Part shown: one piece after another, positions 49,006 to 61,181 of the stretch | Numbering within the stretch: the stretch's first letter is position 1 | Layout: every line of letters begins with the position of its first letter | Source: Microvelia longipes | Lineage: Eukaryota; Arthropoda; Insecta; Hemiptera; Veliidae | NCBI GenBank assembly: GCA_018340805.1 | Contig: JACMZG010001914.1 | Location: 21,565,516 to 21,629,515, forward strand | Length of the DNA: 64,000 nt | Reading direction: 5' to 3' | Notes under the pieces: generated by a model | What the model was told of the DNA's origin: nothing | Seen by the model: only the letters and a program-made list of their open reading frames with translations | Database searches by the model: none | Program-made: the position numbers and the translations under genes

Positions 49006-52000
49006 CCTGATTTCAGTTCTTTATCTGATTGCGTCCTGGTTCTTACAAGTAATTGCTTGTACATATTGATACGTAATTGATTATTTCCCAAAATTCTGGT
49101 CATAGGATTTAGTTGTGCCTGACAACAATGATAAGTGACACCACAACTTTCCCTGGAGTTTCATTAAATTTGAACAAAACCAAAAATGGATAAGGTTGAT
49201 GAGTAGTCAATTAATTTTATTAATCATTAGTGTGGCCTGCAAAAGTAGCTTCAAATGATGTCTAAGCCATTTTCTAGGTGTTATAATTGTTCCCTTTGGT
49301 TAATACTAATTCTGACAGGGATTTTTATAGTACGTTTACTAGAAAATTGTCAGTGCTATATTCCAAACAACAGAAAACATAAAAATAAAAATGTTCCAAA
49401 AATGTTAAAAGCAAATGTCTATATTTTTAATTCGATTTGCTTCTTTGTAAATTTATTTATAAAAAATATACAAAAAGCAAATTATTTTAAAACTTTTAAA
49501 ATATAACTACTCTATAATTAACTTATTACTTTAAATTTAAAAAAAATAAAGAAAAAGACAAAATGAATTTTAAATCAACTTGTTCCTCACATTTTGTTAA
49601 AAATGCTACTCATTTAAAGAAAAAACAATAAATAATTTTTTCCTCAGTTCGAAGTATTGTTAATGGTTCCTTTAATTTTAATTGGGATTTTTAGTATGAA
49701 AAAAATTATGTTCATTAAAGAGGCATTGAAATATATTTATATATTTTTTTGTAGCAAAGGTTTACATGCTCATTCATTATTTTGCCACTTACTAAATGAC
49801 AAAAGAAAGAAATATTTTATGAAGTCAATTTTTATTATATTATTTGGTTAGACTAAATAGAGCACTGGTATTAGTGTTCCGATTATAAATTGAGCAAATG
49901 AATTTATTGTATTTTTGCTTTGACTAGACTTTCAGGAATATATTTTTTTTAAATTGGTTAAATAGTTCCTTATTTTTAATAGAAAACAAAATTGTATACT
50001 TAAAGAACAATGTTTGTTCTATTTTTTATTTATTTATTTATTCATAGTTGGTTTAGTTTATATATCTTCATTATTACTATTAAATTTTTCTGTATTTTGT
50101 ACTCGCCGAATTCTGTTCCTTTTTCCGTTTATTTAAAAGCCAATTTGTAAAAAAATATTTATTTTTAAAAAATTAAAAATTTTATTTTTTAAATTTTGAA
50201 GAATTAATTTAATATGAATTATTCACGTAATGTATAATGATTTATTTAAATAAAACAGATATTAAATTGCAATAATGGAGAAATAACCAGTTTAATTTAA
50301 ATAATAAGATTTATAATAAAATTATAAATAATTATTTAATACTACGTCCCATAAAATTGTAAAATATGCTTATTTGTCATAATGTTGCATAATTTAACTG
50401 TAGAATTATTAAAAAAACATTTAAGAATCAACTGGGACTTATTACTTAAAAATGACTCAAATTCTAAAAATGTGATTATTTTATACGATTTGCATTGAAA
50501 TGATCTAATGTATTTTTGTTGAGGACTTATATCCAAGTAAATCAAATCAATTTAGTTGGCAGATGTTTCAATTTAATTTTGTATAGAGTAAGATCTATTA
50601 CCTCCATCTCAGGCTATTTTTGATTTTAAATATTCTGTATTTATGAGGTATCAATATCTTTGTAATTAGAAAACAGTCGTTTCTTTTCAGTGAAATCGAA
50701 AAACTAGATTATCTTAAGAATTATTTGTAAATAAAAATACAAATTTTAAATGTTCAAAATTTTTGGCTGTACTGGGGAAATACAAATTTGATTTATTGGC
50801 TTAAACAATGCTCCATAACACATGCGATAGAGTTGGGTTAGAAATATTTATCTTAGTTAAATTAATTTTGTTAAATAATAGCAATTTATTTTATGTATAA
50901 AAAAATTATGTTTATTGGGGAGTCCCAAATTCTATCTTACCTCTGGTGCCTTAAAGGCAAGGTAACCCTACCCTCAAAAATGGTTGAAAATCTTAAAGAG
51001 CTTGAATTGTTAAAGTTAAAATTTAATTATTTGATTAAACTTTTGATTTTTGTGAAAATGTGAATCGTGCAAATACATGTCTATCTTAGAAGATATTATA
51101 AATTAGATATATTCCAAAGCAATAGTCAATTTGAAATTGAGTCATTTTTATGTGTGTGTGTGAGCAAATGACTTATATTTATGAGTGGATATGTTATTTG
51201 TTTATCATCTTTATACAATCTGAACTCAAAGTAAATGTAATTTAAATCCACTCAAAAATATATGTTTCAATCAAGTTCACATTTAGCTGAGAAGATATTA
51301 CATTTTTTTATTTCACAATTACCTCAAACTTTTGAGTTTGGTGGTATTCAAGGAATTTTAATAAAGGGAATGACATGCTAAGTCCATTTGCCATATAACA
51401 AAGTGACCCCATTGAGGACAAAAAAATAGAGAATAATCCATCACATAACACAAAAACAAACTGCACATGTTTGGTGCAATCTGCACATACTTACGATCAT
51501 TAAATTTACTGCGCAGGTCCTAAATTTAGAGGCAAACATTTCTCCTAATGGTTCCCTATTGTTTTGCTTTGAAATGTTATAAACAAATAGTAAAAAATAA
51601 TATATTTTCTTTTTTAACTGTTATGCATTTTAAGTGACGGGACAAGCTTAAAGTTTACTAAACCACAACTAGCACAAAAACGTTAAGCAATTTTCACTTA
51701 ACTTAAGGGTTTCACACTTTATTATGCTATAACCTTGGGAAGGTAAGTTTGCTCCTATTTCTTCATCTCATATAACGTCCATGAGGTCAGAAAAGTTCCC
51801 TAACTTGTCATCTCCTTTATTATTATAGTTGTAAGAAAAAAAGCCTTTTAGACCTTAATTTAATAACATAAGAAACAGTCATACTTGATATCAAGTAATA
51901 CTCTTGAATACAGCTTTAAATGTGAAAAATCTAAAGAAACAATGCGTATAAATGTAACAGAAAATCATAACTCTGGGGATCTCTGCTCTTATTTGCTCAC

Positions 52001-53324
52001 ACACTTCATATTTAAACAAATAATATTATTTCTCTACAAACTTTAACTTATAAAACCGTAAATATTAAATAAAATAAAGATAAACAAGTTAATAGATAAA
52101 GAAGAAAGCTAGTTCCGTATTTATACTTAATATAGTATTATTTGCATAGAGAGACTTGCTTCTTCTTTGTAAACAAATAACATTGTTTCCTTATTCTCCC
52201 TTGTGTAAAATTTCTTGACAAAATTCTAACTTCCCTTTTATCCCCAAAAATTGACCATTTTTTTATTTAATATAAAGATAAAAAATGTAAATATTAATTT
52301 TTAAATATAATTTAAATTAACAAGAAAAGAAGTATATAATGTATTAATTTATATAATTAAAATAAAGTCTATAAAAATAAATCTTATATTATTATATAAT
52401 ATTGGCACAATAGTGTATATTTTTAAGAAAACATTGAGGCCAGTTTATATTATATTTAGTTATTAATCTTTCAAAGCATTAGTAAGATTATAGAAATTTA
52501 TAAAATTTGATTTTATATCCTTTGTTTTAAAATATGAAAATTAATTAAGATGTTCCAGGGCTCAATCTTGTTCAATTCTAATGACATTCTAGTAATATTT
52601 TATTTAAAAAAACTCTTTGATTTTTTTTAATTGATAATAGATTTTGTTTATCGAAACAACCAATACAAAATTCTGCAATTAAATGTATAAGTCTTGTAAT
52701 GCTTTGCTAGATTAATATAAGTAAAGCTTTATACCTTTTAATTTTTTCTAACTTTAAAAGAAGGATTATTAAAATTTATAATTGTTTTTTAGGTAAATTA
52801 AAATGCAAAACTAAAAATATAAAATCTCAAAATGTATTTATTTCTTTGAATTTATTGATAATACTGTAACTAAAGAGTAAAGTGAGTGGTCAATTTGTTT
52901 CTATTTTGTATTATTATTATTATTTTCAATTAAATCATAAATGTATTAAGTGAATGTTAATGCTGCTGTTGGATATGCATGACCTAATATCATCATCCTC
53001 TAGCTAACAAACTCATACTCTCAACTAATAAAGTTATTTCAATATAATTATTGATAAAAAAGTGTTGTACCGAAATTTATCAGGAATAAACAATTTGTGT
53101 CAAAGACAGCTGATTCTTCAACTTACATAAATACAACTTTTAAAAAATAATTGTCAAAAAAGATTAAATATTTAACTTCTGAAAAATCCCAAAAGTATCC
53201 ACTATCAAAATAATTTTGGTTTTAATAAATTAAGAACCCATAAATAGTCACTGAGGATTTAATTTTATTGTTTTTTGTGATTATAAGTAGGATCAGAAAC
53301 AAAAGAATTCTAAATATTAGTTCT
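49006..53324. other. Intergenic AT-rich DNA
   Basis: No gene, exon or known transposon seen over 4.3 kb. Short frames at 49255-49506, 49657-49851 and 50342-50545 are low-complexity Lys/Ile/Phe-rich and unsupported. Confidence 0.5.
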
Positions 53325-53906
53325 TGAACAAATATTATTTTGACTAAAGTGTTTTAGTTTTGGTTCTGTGCAGCTTAAATCTTGCCACAGTATATGCTCA
53401 TCCTTGTGGATGAGCATATAGTTGTCCTTATGGATTAGCATGTACTTATCTTAATGGATAAGTATATAATCATCTTTGTAGATAAGCATGAATATATGAT
53501 ATAAGTATGGATAATATATATCCATACATATAATATAAGTATGGATGAGTATACAATCATCCTTATGGATAAGCATTTGCTTATCCATATTGATGAGTAT
53601 ATAATCATATACTTATCCTTATGGATGAATATATAATAACCCTTATAGATGAGTATATAATCACCCTTATGGATGAGCATATTCTTATCCTTATGGATGA
53701 GCATATTCTTATCCTTATGGATAAGCATTTGAGTATATAATTATCCTCATGAATAAGGTCATACTTATTCTTATAGATATGTATATAATCATCAACATCA
53801 GTATGTTTTATCATAAACATAATATTCCTTATAAAATTCCATCCCTTATTCATTTGTAGCAAGCTTCAGAACCAAAACAAAAACACTCAGTCCAATATTT
53901 GTTCAC
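53325..53906. mobile_element. TIR element containing a palindromic minisatellite
   Basis: The left end (TGAACAAATATTATTTTGAC, then GTTTTAGTTTTGGTTCTG) is matched, inverted, by the right end (from 53906: TGAACAAATATTGGACTGAG, then TTTTGTTTTGGTTCTG). Between the ends, 53390-53790 is a tandem array of about 24-bp units (CCTTATGGATGAGCATATAATCAT and variants). The first part is a perfect palindrome around 53393-53421. Minus-strand frames across it translate the repeat. Confidence 0.78.
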
Positions 53907-55935
53907 AAATTGAAAAAATGAACTCATCATTGTTTTTAAACGTACTATTTCCTTTTCAATATAATTATTCTAAGTTAAGGTATTGTAAAATGTTTCAAGT
54001 TGAAAAACTCACTTCACACTTTTCTAGCTGAAAGTATTTTTTTTTAAGTTTTATAAAACATGTTTTATAATTTGCCATAACCTGATTCAAATTATATAAT
54101 TATTTATCAATCTTAAAGAATTACGTATTTCGGGTTATGAACTAGTGTCCAAAAATATATTTAAAAAAACATGTAATATAAATAAAAAAAAACAGTAAGA
54201 TCACTGCATATATTTTTACATTTAACTAATAGGTTTATTTTTGTGCTTTTTAGCAAAATAAAAGTATAGCAATTTTGTGCAAAAATATAGCAAGAACTTT
54301 TATTTTAAAAGTAGTATTATAAAGTGATCTTTTAAAAATTCAATTTTGTTTAAGTATGTAAAATATTTGATAATAGTTTGAGATTTTTTGTTTTGTTTTT
54401 TTTTATTTTATATTGTATATTTTATTTTGTGTAAATATATGGTTAAAAATATAATTGTGTCTTAGAACAAAGAAGTGTGGTTATTTTTTTCTTTTTAGAC
54501 TCGTCCTTTTTTGACAAAGAAAGAAAGAAAGGCATAAGACAAATCCAAAAAGTCTTCACTCATCAAAATCTGCTCTGTAGTTTAGGCAGTTAGTCTGTCA
54601 ACAAAGAGTGAAGGAAAAATAAGAATAAAAAGTCATAAAAAATTTCATTTTAAAACCTATTTTTCTCCACTTCTACTTAGCAAATTTGAATACAAGACTC
54701 ATCCTTTAAAGATATTATAATATTTTTTTTTATTTTATTTTTTTTAACTTACCTGTTACACTACAGATCCTCAAAAGCCCAACTTTGTTGCGTACAATAT
54801 GATGTACACTGGCATTTAGTTGGCTTTTTATTGACTTAGCGTGGTATTTAACCTTTTCTCTTTGACATCTAGGTCAATGTCATCTATAATATCTGTTGGG
54901 TTCAGTAACCCTAGATGGTGGTAAAGTAGTATACCAGAGGGGCTTCTGCTTCTTGTTCTGCCCTGATTAGCCTACTTTCTCAGACAGACAGCACAAAAAT
55001 GGCTCCCACGGAACAAACACAGCAAACTAAACACAGGCCTGCTAAGCAAAAGAACCTTGAAGTAGTCTTCTTGTGGTCGAAGGCATTCTAAATTATTGGG
55101 ACCGGTTTCAGCTCAATCAGACCATCCTAAGTAGTTGGAATTGGCAAATAACTTCATTATGACGTCATCACCAATATAAAAAAATTTTTTTAGTACTGTG
55201 GATGTAAGATAATTGGTCAACACTACATATATCTTATTGTATATATGTAAACCTCTATATGGCGTCCAAGGGGCTATACCAAGCCTAATAGGCCTGAATA
55301 GCAAGCCTTTTTTTATACTAAGTTTTTTGACTTCTCTACTTCCCGATGTTGGCATTGATATTTATCTCTCTACTTAATAATATCATCACCAATTAGTAAG
55401 ATGAAGATTTCTTTTACCATACAGAGGGTTAAGATAATTGTTCAATGCTTCATATATTTTGTTGTATGTATGGCCTGTACGTCTACATGGCCTGCAAGCT
55501 AATAATTTTAAGTTTTTTGGTAAGGAAGCCTTGATTCATGATTGGCAGCTTGTTTTTACAATGTTTTGAAAAACATTTACAAGTCATTCGATAAGAATTG
55601 AACTAAATGCTACTAATGAGATGGAATTCAGCGCATATGTGTGTTAAAACAAATTGATTGAAACATTTTTCTACATTTTATGAATGTTCAAAAATTTTAC
55701 GATGATAAGACACACAGACATTCTTACTGACAGACAGCTATGTTACACAATCACTCAGAGGATCTTAAAACACCTGAAACAAATAATTCAGGTATAATCC
55801 CAGTTTCGGAATTCTTTACAAACAATAGTTTTTCTATGTACCTTGAGTTTAAAAGAATGAAAAGTAAAATTGATCAATATTATTAGAAATCAGGAAATAA
55901 ATGTGTGCTAGGACTTAAATATACGAAAATATATC
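53907..55935. other. Intergenic AT-rich DNA
   Basis: A diverged direct repeat of about 105 bp is visible at 55163-55265 and 55384-55492 (TCATCACCAAT, AAGATAATTG-TCAA, TATTGTATGTATG-type words). Nothing else is recognised. The minus-strand frame at 55113-55355 crosses the first copy and is not supported. Confidence 0.45.
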
Positions 55936-56430
55936 TAGTATAATTAGTCTAAGCACTTGGTTAATTCTAGATTGACTAAGTGGACCAGCTACTAGCAAAA
56001 GAAAACAAATTATATATTTAAAGTCCCCCTGGTCCAGTTAGTCCATGAGATTTTAGTTTATGCTAGTCCATTTGATATTTATGCCAAAATATAAGCAGTA
56101 ATATAGGTCAAAATTGATTAATATGACCTAAATACACGATAATATACAAGCATTGATCATGCGGACCAGCTACAAAGCAGTAGAAAACGAAATATATTTT
56201 AGTCCCCCTGAATCGTCTGTCCGTGAAAATTCTATTTTTGCTAGTCCATAGTCCATTGATATTCATACTTAACTATTATCGGTAATATAAGTCATAATTG
56301 TTTACTATGACCTAAATACAACTAACCAGCAACTAGCAGTCGAAAACGAAATATAATTTTAAGTTCCCGTGGGTCCAGAGTCCAGTCAATCCATGATATT
56401 TTAGTTTTTGCAAGATATTTACGCTAAAAG
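55936..56430. repeat. Long inverted repeat, left arm
   Basis: It begins TCTAGTATAATTAGTCTAAG and is built of about 2.5 units of about 175 bp. Each unit has GGACCAGCTACTAGCA, GAAAAC, TTTAAAGTCCCCCTG, GTCCATGA, GATATTTA and ATGACCTAAATACACGATAA. The reverse complement of the whole lies at 60235-60730. It could be one arm of a foldback-type transposon or one of two inverted copies of the same element. Confidence 0.8.
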
Positions 56431-56724
56431 GTTTGTTAAAGTTAGTTTGTTAAGGTTTGACTAGTCTATAGGTCTAGGTCTGTTTCACGTAGACATAGGC
56501 AGTTCCGCTAATAATTAATTCAAAAAAATAAATAACAATATTGTGTAGCTGTATTAGATAATTAAATTATTTATCAAATTATTTTTTTTTAGAGTTCGAT
56601 CTAAAATAAAGAAATAATTATGAATTATTTAATGTTAATCGTAAATATATATTCGTTAAAAACTATAAATAAATTTTAATAAAAATAAAATGGAATATTT
56701 ATTAATATTATTTGTTACGACGTA

Positions 56725-56841
56725 AATCAAGATGGCGGAGGGGGGAGTGAGGAGTATATACCAGGAAGGCCTGGCCGTCTCCGTTCAGTTGACCTCCAGT
56801 TTTCATGTTAAGTGGGTCATGCAGGTGGATCGTCTAGCGAA
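56725..56841 (+). promoter_or_regulatory. Core promoter and noncoding first exon of a second gene
   Basis: TATATA at 56755-56760; TCAGTT initiator at 56785-56790 (putative +1 A at 56787, about 31 bp from TATA); GGTCAT at 56815-56820, which fits the DPE consensus at about +29. Upstream, AAGATGGCGG (56730-56739) resembles a YY1/Pho site. The transcript would run to a donor GCGAA|GTGAGT (exon end 56841), joining the acceptor at 61008. The segment is clearly GC-richer than its surroundings. This is inferred from motifs only. Confidence 0.55.
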
Positions 56842-57164
56842 GTGAGTCTATAAATTTGATTTTTATTATTCTATTTATTAATTTATTTAATGTATGACTA
56901 GAATTATAAAATATATAGCAATTTTATTATAAGCTGAATGAACGCAATAAATGTTCGTCGATCTTTTTAGCAATATTCTTTTTTACTTGTGAATCGTCGG
57001 CCATTTTGAATATTTCTTTTACTATTTATTCCTATTAGATGTATGTCTCCCGTTACCATTTGAACTAATATATTATTTATATTACCGTTGCTTCATAAAT
57101 ATTAATACTAATATACATACGGTGTGTAACTTTATTCACCAGTATAGTGGAATAGAACATACGA

Positions 57165-57990
57165 GATATTACGAGAGGGGCCCGACAGGTTTAATTTTGA
57201 AACATCGAAACCACCTTCGCCTATAAAATAATCAAACAATCAGAAAAAATTACAGTAACTTATGTAGCAGAACGTTTAAAATACAAATCAAAACCCAAAC
57301 TGTGTGGGAAGCAGAAAACAATCGATTTATTATAACCTTAACTCACTCTTGGAGGAGGTTTAAGAAATAGTACGTTCACACACACTTCTAGATCCGCGGA
57401 TCGTATTGGATACGATCTCTCAATATGGTAATTAGAGATACTCAATTAGCTGTTGGAACCATGCGGAGGGGATCCGATGGCATACGCTAGAACTAGGGAG
57501 ATGGAATCTAAATGGATCCCCCGATATGCTGTATGTACCTTTAGCGATGATTGTATTTAACGGATAACCTTCTCGTCAAACTTCTATTTCACTTTAATTT
57601 TACCGTTTTTGATCAAATAACTTTTGGAATATTGTTTTTTAAAGTGTAACTTAATTATTACCTATGCAAAGAAATCACAATTAATTAAAATATTTTTTGT
57701 TTTAAACTTCCTTAAAACCAAAAGTGAACCTTTACTATAAAAGACGCGATGTTTTGGCGGGATCAGTTATCACGTAATCTCACTTGATCAACTTAACAAA
57801 GATGCTGTAAGAACTGTGTAGTTAGTTGACCGTAGTGCATACGCATCCAATACGATGGCCTGTTAAATACGCTGTGTGTGTACGTAGTAAAAGTTACACA
57901 GATCCCCTAAGAGCCCCCCATAAAGAAGCCCCCATTTAGGCTTCTCAATGTTTTGAGATAGGCCATGCCCCCTCTAGTACATATTTCTAT
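57165..57990 (+). mobile_element. MITE family Y copy, split by another MITE
   Basis: The first half is 57165-57365 (GAGAGGGGCCCGACAGGTTTA to GGAGGAGGTTT) and the second half 57890-57990 (TTACACAGATCCCC to CCCCCTCTAGTA). The break point is inside the GAGGTTTCAATGAGGTTACA word of the family. Confidence 0.72.
57366..57893. mobile_element. MITE nested in family Y copy
   Basis: Ends TAGTACGTTCACACACAC and, inverted, TACTACGTACACACACAG, about 525 bp apart. It interrupts an otherwise continuous family Y copy. The body includes GATCCGCGGATC, a perfect palindrome, and no frame. The family is not recognised. Confidence 0.72.
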
Positions 57991-58330
57991 GGGCCCTATA
58001 GGTTAAATTTTGAAACATCAGTAAAGTAACCTGACCACATTCGGTTATAAATATAATGAAATAATCAGTACAAATTACAATAACTTATATAGTAGAATAT
58101 TAAAATTACTAATCAAAACTCTAACAATGTGCAGAAAGCCAAAATAAATATATTTATTATAACCTTAATTCATTAATGAAGAAGGTTTCAATGAAGTTAC
58201 ACAGAGCCCCTGAGAACCCCAAAAAGATGTTTCAGGCCTCTCAATGTATTGTGATGGGCAATGACCCCTCTAGTATATATCTTTATGATAGTGCCCCTCT
58301 AGTAATAGTATTTCTATGCATCTAGTAGTA
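57991..58330 (+). mobile_element. MITE family Y copy (most complete)
   Basis: From GGGCCCTATAGGTTAAATTT through GTAACCTGACCACATTCGG, GAAGGTTTCAATGAAGTTAC, GAGAACCCCAAAAAGATGTT, CAATGTATTGTGATGGGCAA to CCCCTCTAGTATATATC. A short extra end copy follows to about 58330. Confidence 0.72.
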
Positions 58331-58384
58331 ATCAGATGTTTTAAACGTATCAGGTGGTACCTGATAAAAAGTTACACTCACTTT

Positions 58385-58560
58385 CAGGTTTAATTTTGAA
58401 ACATTGTACAATATGTACTAACGACAATACGTACATATTGGAAAATAACCTGGACACTTTTGCTTATAAATATAATGAAATGATCGGTACAAAATTTTTG
58501 TATTTTTTGTAGGAGCATACAAATCAAAACACAAAAAATATTTGTGAAGATGATATAGTG
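58385..58560 (+). mobile_element. Partial MITE family Y copy
   Basis: Contains GGTTTAATTTTGAAACATTG, AATAACCTGGACAC-TTTTGC and AATCAAAACACAAA in family order, but lacks the right half. Confidence 0.55.
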
Positions 58561-58649
58561 TTTTATTTTTATTGTTATAAAATTAATTTTACTTTTTAAT
58601 AATTTTGGTTTGCAATTAAGTCATTTTGATCAGGGGGGGGGGGGTGTAG

Positions 58650-58955
58650 AAGGCATAGAGATAAATACTATAAGAGTCCTGTAACATCATTTTGGGGCTC
58701 TCAGAGGCTCTATGTAACCTCATCGAAACCTCTCCTAGGAATAAGATAAGGTTATAAGAAATCAATTTTTTCAGCTTCCTGAACATTGTTTGTGTTTTGA
58801 TTTATATTTTCAGTGCTTCACTAAATAATACAGTGTAATTTTGTTCAGTTCATTTGATTACTGATAGTCGTAGGTGGTCAGGTTATTTTTTCGATGTTTC
58901 AAAATTCAACCAATAGGGCCCCTCTAGTGATGTATCTCTATAGTAGAAGAAGAAG
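58650..58955 (-). mobile_element. MITE family Y copy, minus strand
   Basis: Read on the minus strand from 58955: ATAGAGATACATCACTAGAG, GGGCCCTATTGGTTGAATTT, TAACCTGACCACCTACG, GAGGTTTCGATGAGGTTACA, GAGAGCCCCAAAATGATGTT, TAGTATTTATCTCTATG. The terminal inverted repeats are clear here. The + strand frame at 58894-59106 is not a gene. Confidence 0.78.
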
Positions 58956-59168
58956 TCTACTCACTCTATATGGTCCCTGTGTACCTAAAATAGGACCCCA
59001 TTTCTTTGGTTTTTATTTTAGAGGGTGCACTCACAGCTGTTTTTATCTGACAGAATTGCTAAATTTCATTCATTTTAAATCAAGGATCTTGAATAAATAT
59101 TTATAAGATCCTTCTTTTAAATAAATAATAACATGAACATTAAATAGTTTGTGAATAATTTCCACGCT

Positions 59169-59983
59169 GATAAAGTTTAGAAGGTGATTAGAGGGTTTTC
59201 ATGAATAAAAGCAAATTTTTTTTAACATCTTAGGTTATTCTCCGGCGGTGACGTCATTTCAGGAATCAGTATAGACAATTATAATACTTATAAATAGACA
59301 TTATAATACTATAGACTATACATTATATACTACATTATACTATATTATATTATACACATTATATACTATATTACTATACAATAGACATTATAATACTAAC
59401 AAATTAGAGCACTAATACTTAAATAAGAAAAATTTTGAAATAAATTTTTCAGAAATTATTCTTTAGGATACATTCATTGAATTTTAAATACGACAATTTT
59501 CATTTAGACATGTTTGAAATCAAATAAGTGATGTTTTATGGTTAACCTAGAGAATATTGTTTTGTATGTTTATGTATAAATTATTGCCACCTTACATTCG
59601 TAAGCTTCCATGGCTCTGTGGATAAAGTGGTCACTTGGGATCTCTAAGGTTGTCGGCTCAAATCCCGGTTGGGGCGAAACCCATTTTTAGTTTATTTTTG
59701 ATCTTTTGAAAATTTCTATATGTGTCTAACTGATTTTTGATCGAATGGATTGATACATTTTTCCAATTTTTTGAAATTATTACTGGTCATTGACTCTCAG
59801 AAATTTTCGGCCAAATCTTTTGCTTATTTTATTTACAATTAGTAATTATTCTTCATTTTCAATGTAAGTCGCCTATATTGATTCCTCCAATGACGTCATG
59901 CCATTCATAAAAAAGTCAGGTTATTACCTCCGACTGCGTTGGGTTTGCTTACCTTGAATTTAATCACCTTATAAATTTCTATC
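59169..59983. mobile_element. TIR element enclosing a tRNA-like segment
   Basis: Left GATAAAGTTTAGAAGGTGAT and inverted right GATAGAAATTTATAAGGTGAT. A second matching block inside each end has TGACGTCATT, GGAATCA and TATAG. About 815 bp with no transposase. A short AT array lies at 59275-59400. Confidence 0.6.
59608..59680 (+). repeat. tRNA-like sequence
   Basis: TGGCTCTGTGGATAAAGTGG resembles a tRNA D-arm/A box, and GGCTCAAATCCCGG resembles a T-arm/B box with the right spacing. The acceptor stem does not pair well and no clean anticodon arm is visible, so it is a tRNA relic or SINE head rather than a functional tRNA. Confidence 0.45.
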
Positions 59984-60234
59984 ATCTTAAATAATTTCAC
60001 AAAAATTTGACAGATTGTCAGGAAAAAGGTGGGCTTGATAGTGTTTTGTTAGACCCATGTTTTTTAGGATTGATTAGACTTCCTCTTTTCTATTTTTTTA
60101 AGTTTGCACAAACTCACAAATGTATTAGTTTATTGCATTAAATGAGTTGTAAAAAGTGTTTAAATTAACTGATAAATATATTTTCCAACCTTTGTGTTTT
60201 ATTTCATTTATGTTTTTACCAGTAAAAACTGATT

Positions 60235-60730
60235 TTTCATGGACTGACTGGACACAGGGGGACTTTAAATTATATTTCTTTTCCTCTGCTAGTAGCTGGT
60301 CCATTCTTGTACGTTATCGTCCATTTAGCTCATAGTAAACAACTATAACGCCTGTATTATTGATTGTAACTATCCCAACCGTAAATATCAATGGACCACC
60401 TAAAACTGAAGTCCCATAGACTTAGTGGGCCTAGGGGGTCTTCAACATGTATTTAGTTTTCTACTGCTAGTAGCTGGACCATAAATACCATGGTGAATTC
60501 ATGTATATTATCGTGTATTTTTAGGTCATAGTAAACTATTTTGACCTATATTACTGCTTATATTTTGGCGTAAATATCAATTGGACTAGCGAAAACTAAA
60601 AGCTCATGGACTGACCGGACCTGGAGGACTTTAAATATATGATTTGTTTTCTACTGCTAGTAGCTGGTCTACTTAGTCAATCAGTCCACTTTACTAAGTG
60701 TTTAGACTAATTATACTAGATATAATAGAA
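60235..60730. repeat. Long inverted repeat, right arm
   Basis: Reverse complement of 55936-56430 with moderate divergence, with the same 2.5 units of about 175 bp. Its outer end is AAGTGTTTAGACTAATTATA followed by CTAGATATAA. Confidence 0.8.
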
Positions 60731-61008
60731 AGTCAAATTCTTTCAGAAATGACCTCTGATGATTCTTGATGATAGACAATTGATTTGAACCTCTATTCTT
60801 AAATAGAGGATCAAACTGTATATGTGGGAGGGGGGGGGGGTACGAGTGTAAAACTGTATATTAGGGTTTCTATCAAATATTTATGACCCTGGTATTTAAG
60901 CCGTTAGTTTTTATCTTATAATAAATTAACCATATTTACATTCAATGTGTACATTTAAAAATTCAATAGCATATTAGTTTCTAATAATGTAATTTTCTAC
61001 TGTTGCAG

Positions 61009-61181
61009 CTACATTAAAGCAGCACCTGTGAATTTCATGGCAGTGAGCAGGGTGTGTTCAGAATATTTTACAAGATAACCAAGGCACACATTATTTAATA
61101 ACTAAGCAGAATGAATATTTCACCAGTCACACAAAGTCTAAGCTCTACAATGGCAGGCTATATTGACACAAGTATGATCAG
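61009..61181 (+). CDS. Start-codon exon of a second gene, product unknown
   Basis: Acceptor TTTTCTACTGTTGCAG ends at 61008; donor ATCAG|GTAAAG at 61181. The first 102 bases are 5' UTR. The coding part begins with ATG at 61111 and reads MNISPVTQSLSSTMAGYIDT, SMI plus two bases (phase 2). An upstream ATG at 61037 opens a 13-codon frame ending before the main start. The non-repetitive sequence, good splice sites and promoter upstream support a real gene. A possible continuation after an acceptor at 62801-62807 would read RFFKKYYER and then reach a stop, so the downstream structure is unclear. I do not recognise the protein. Confidence 0.55.

Larger units (their letters stand above)
56842..61008 (+). 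other. Putative first intron of the second gene
   Basis: If 56787-56841 and 61009-61181 are joined, this 4.2 kb intron holds the family Y cluster, an inserted MITE, a TIR element with a tRNA-like stretch, and the right inverted-repeat arm. Poly-G lies at 60828-60840. Confidence 0.45.

Noticed and set aside
53435..53862. Two minus-strand frames of 85-97 codons rich in Ile, Ser and Lys
   Set aside because: Both are translations of the 24-bp minisatellite in the MITE.
59608..59680. Functional tRNA gene
   Set aside because: T-arm-like and D-arm-like parts are present, but acceptor and anticodon stems are poor.
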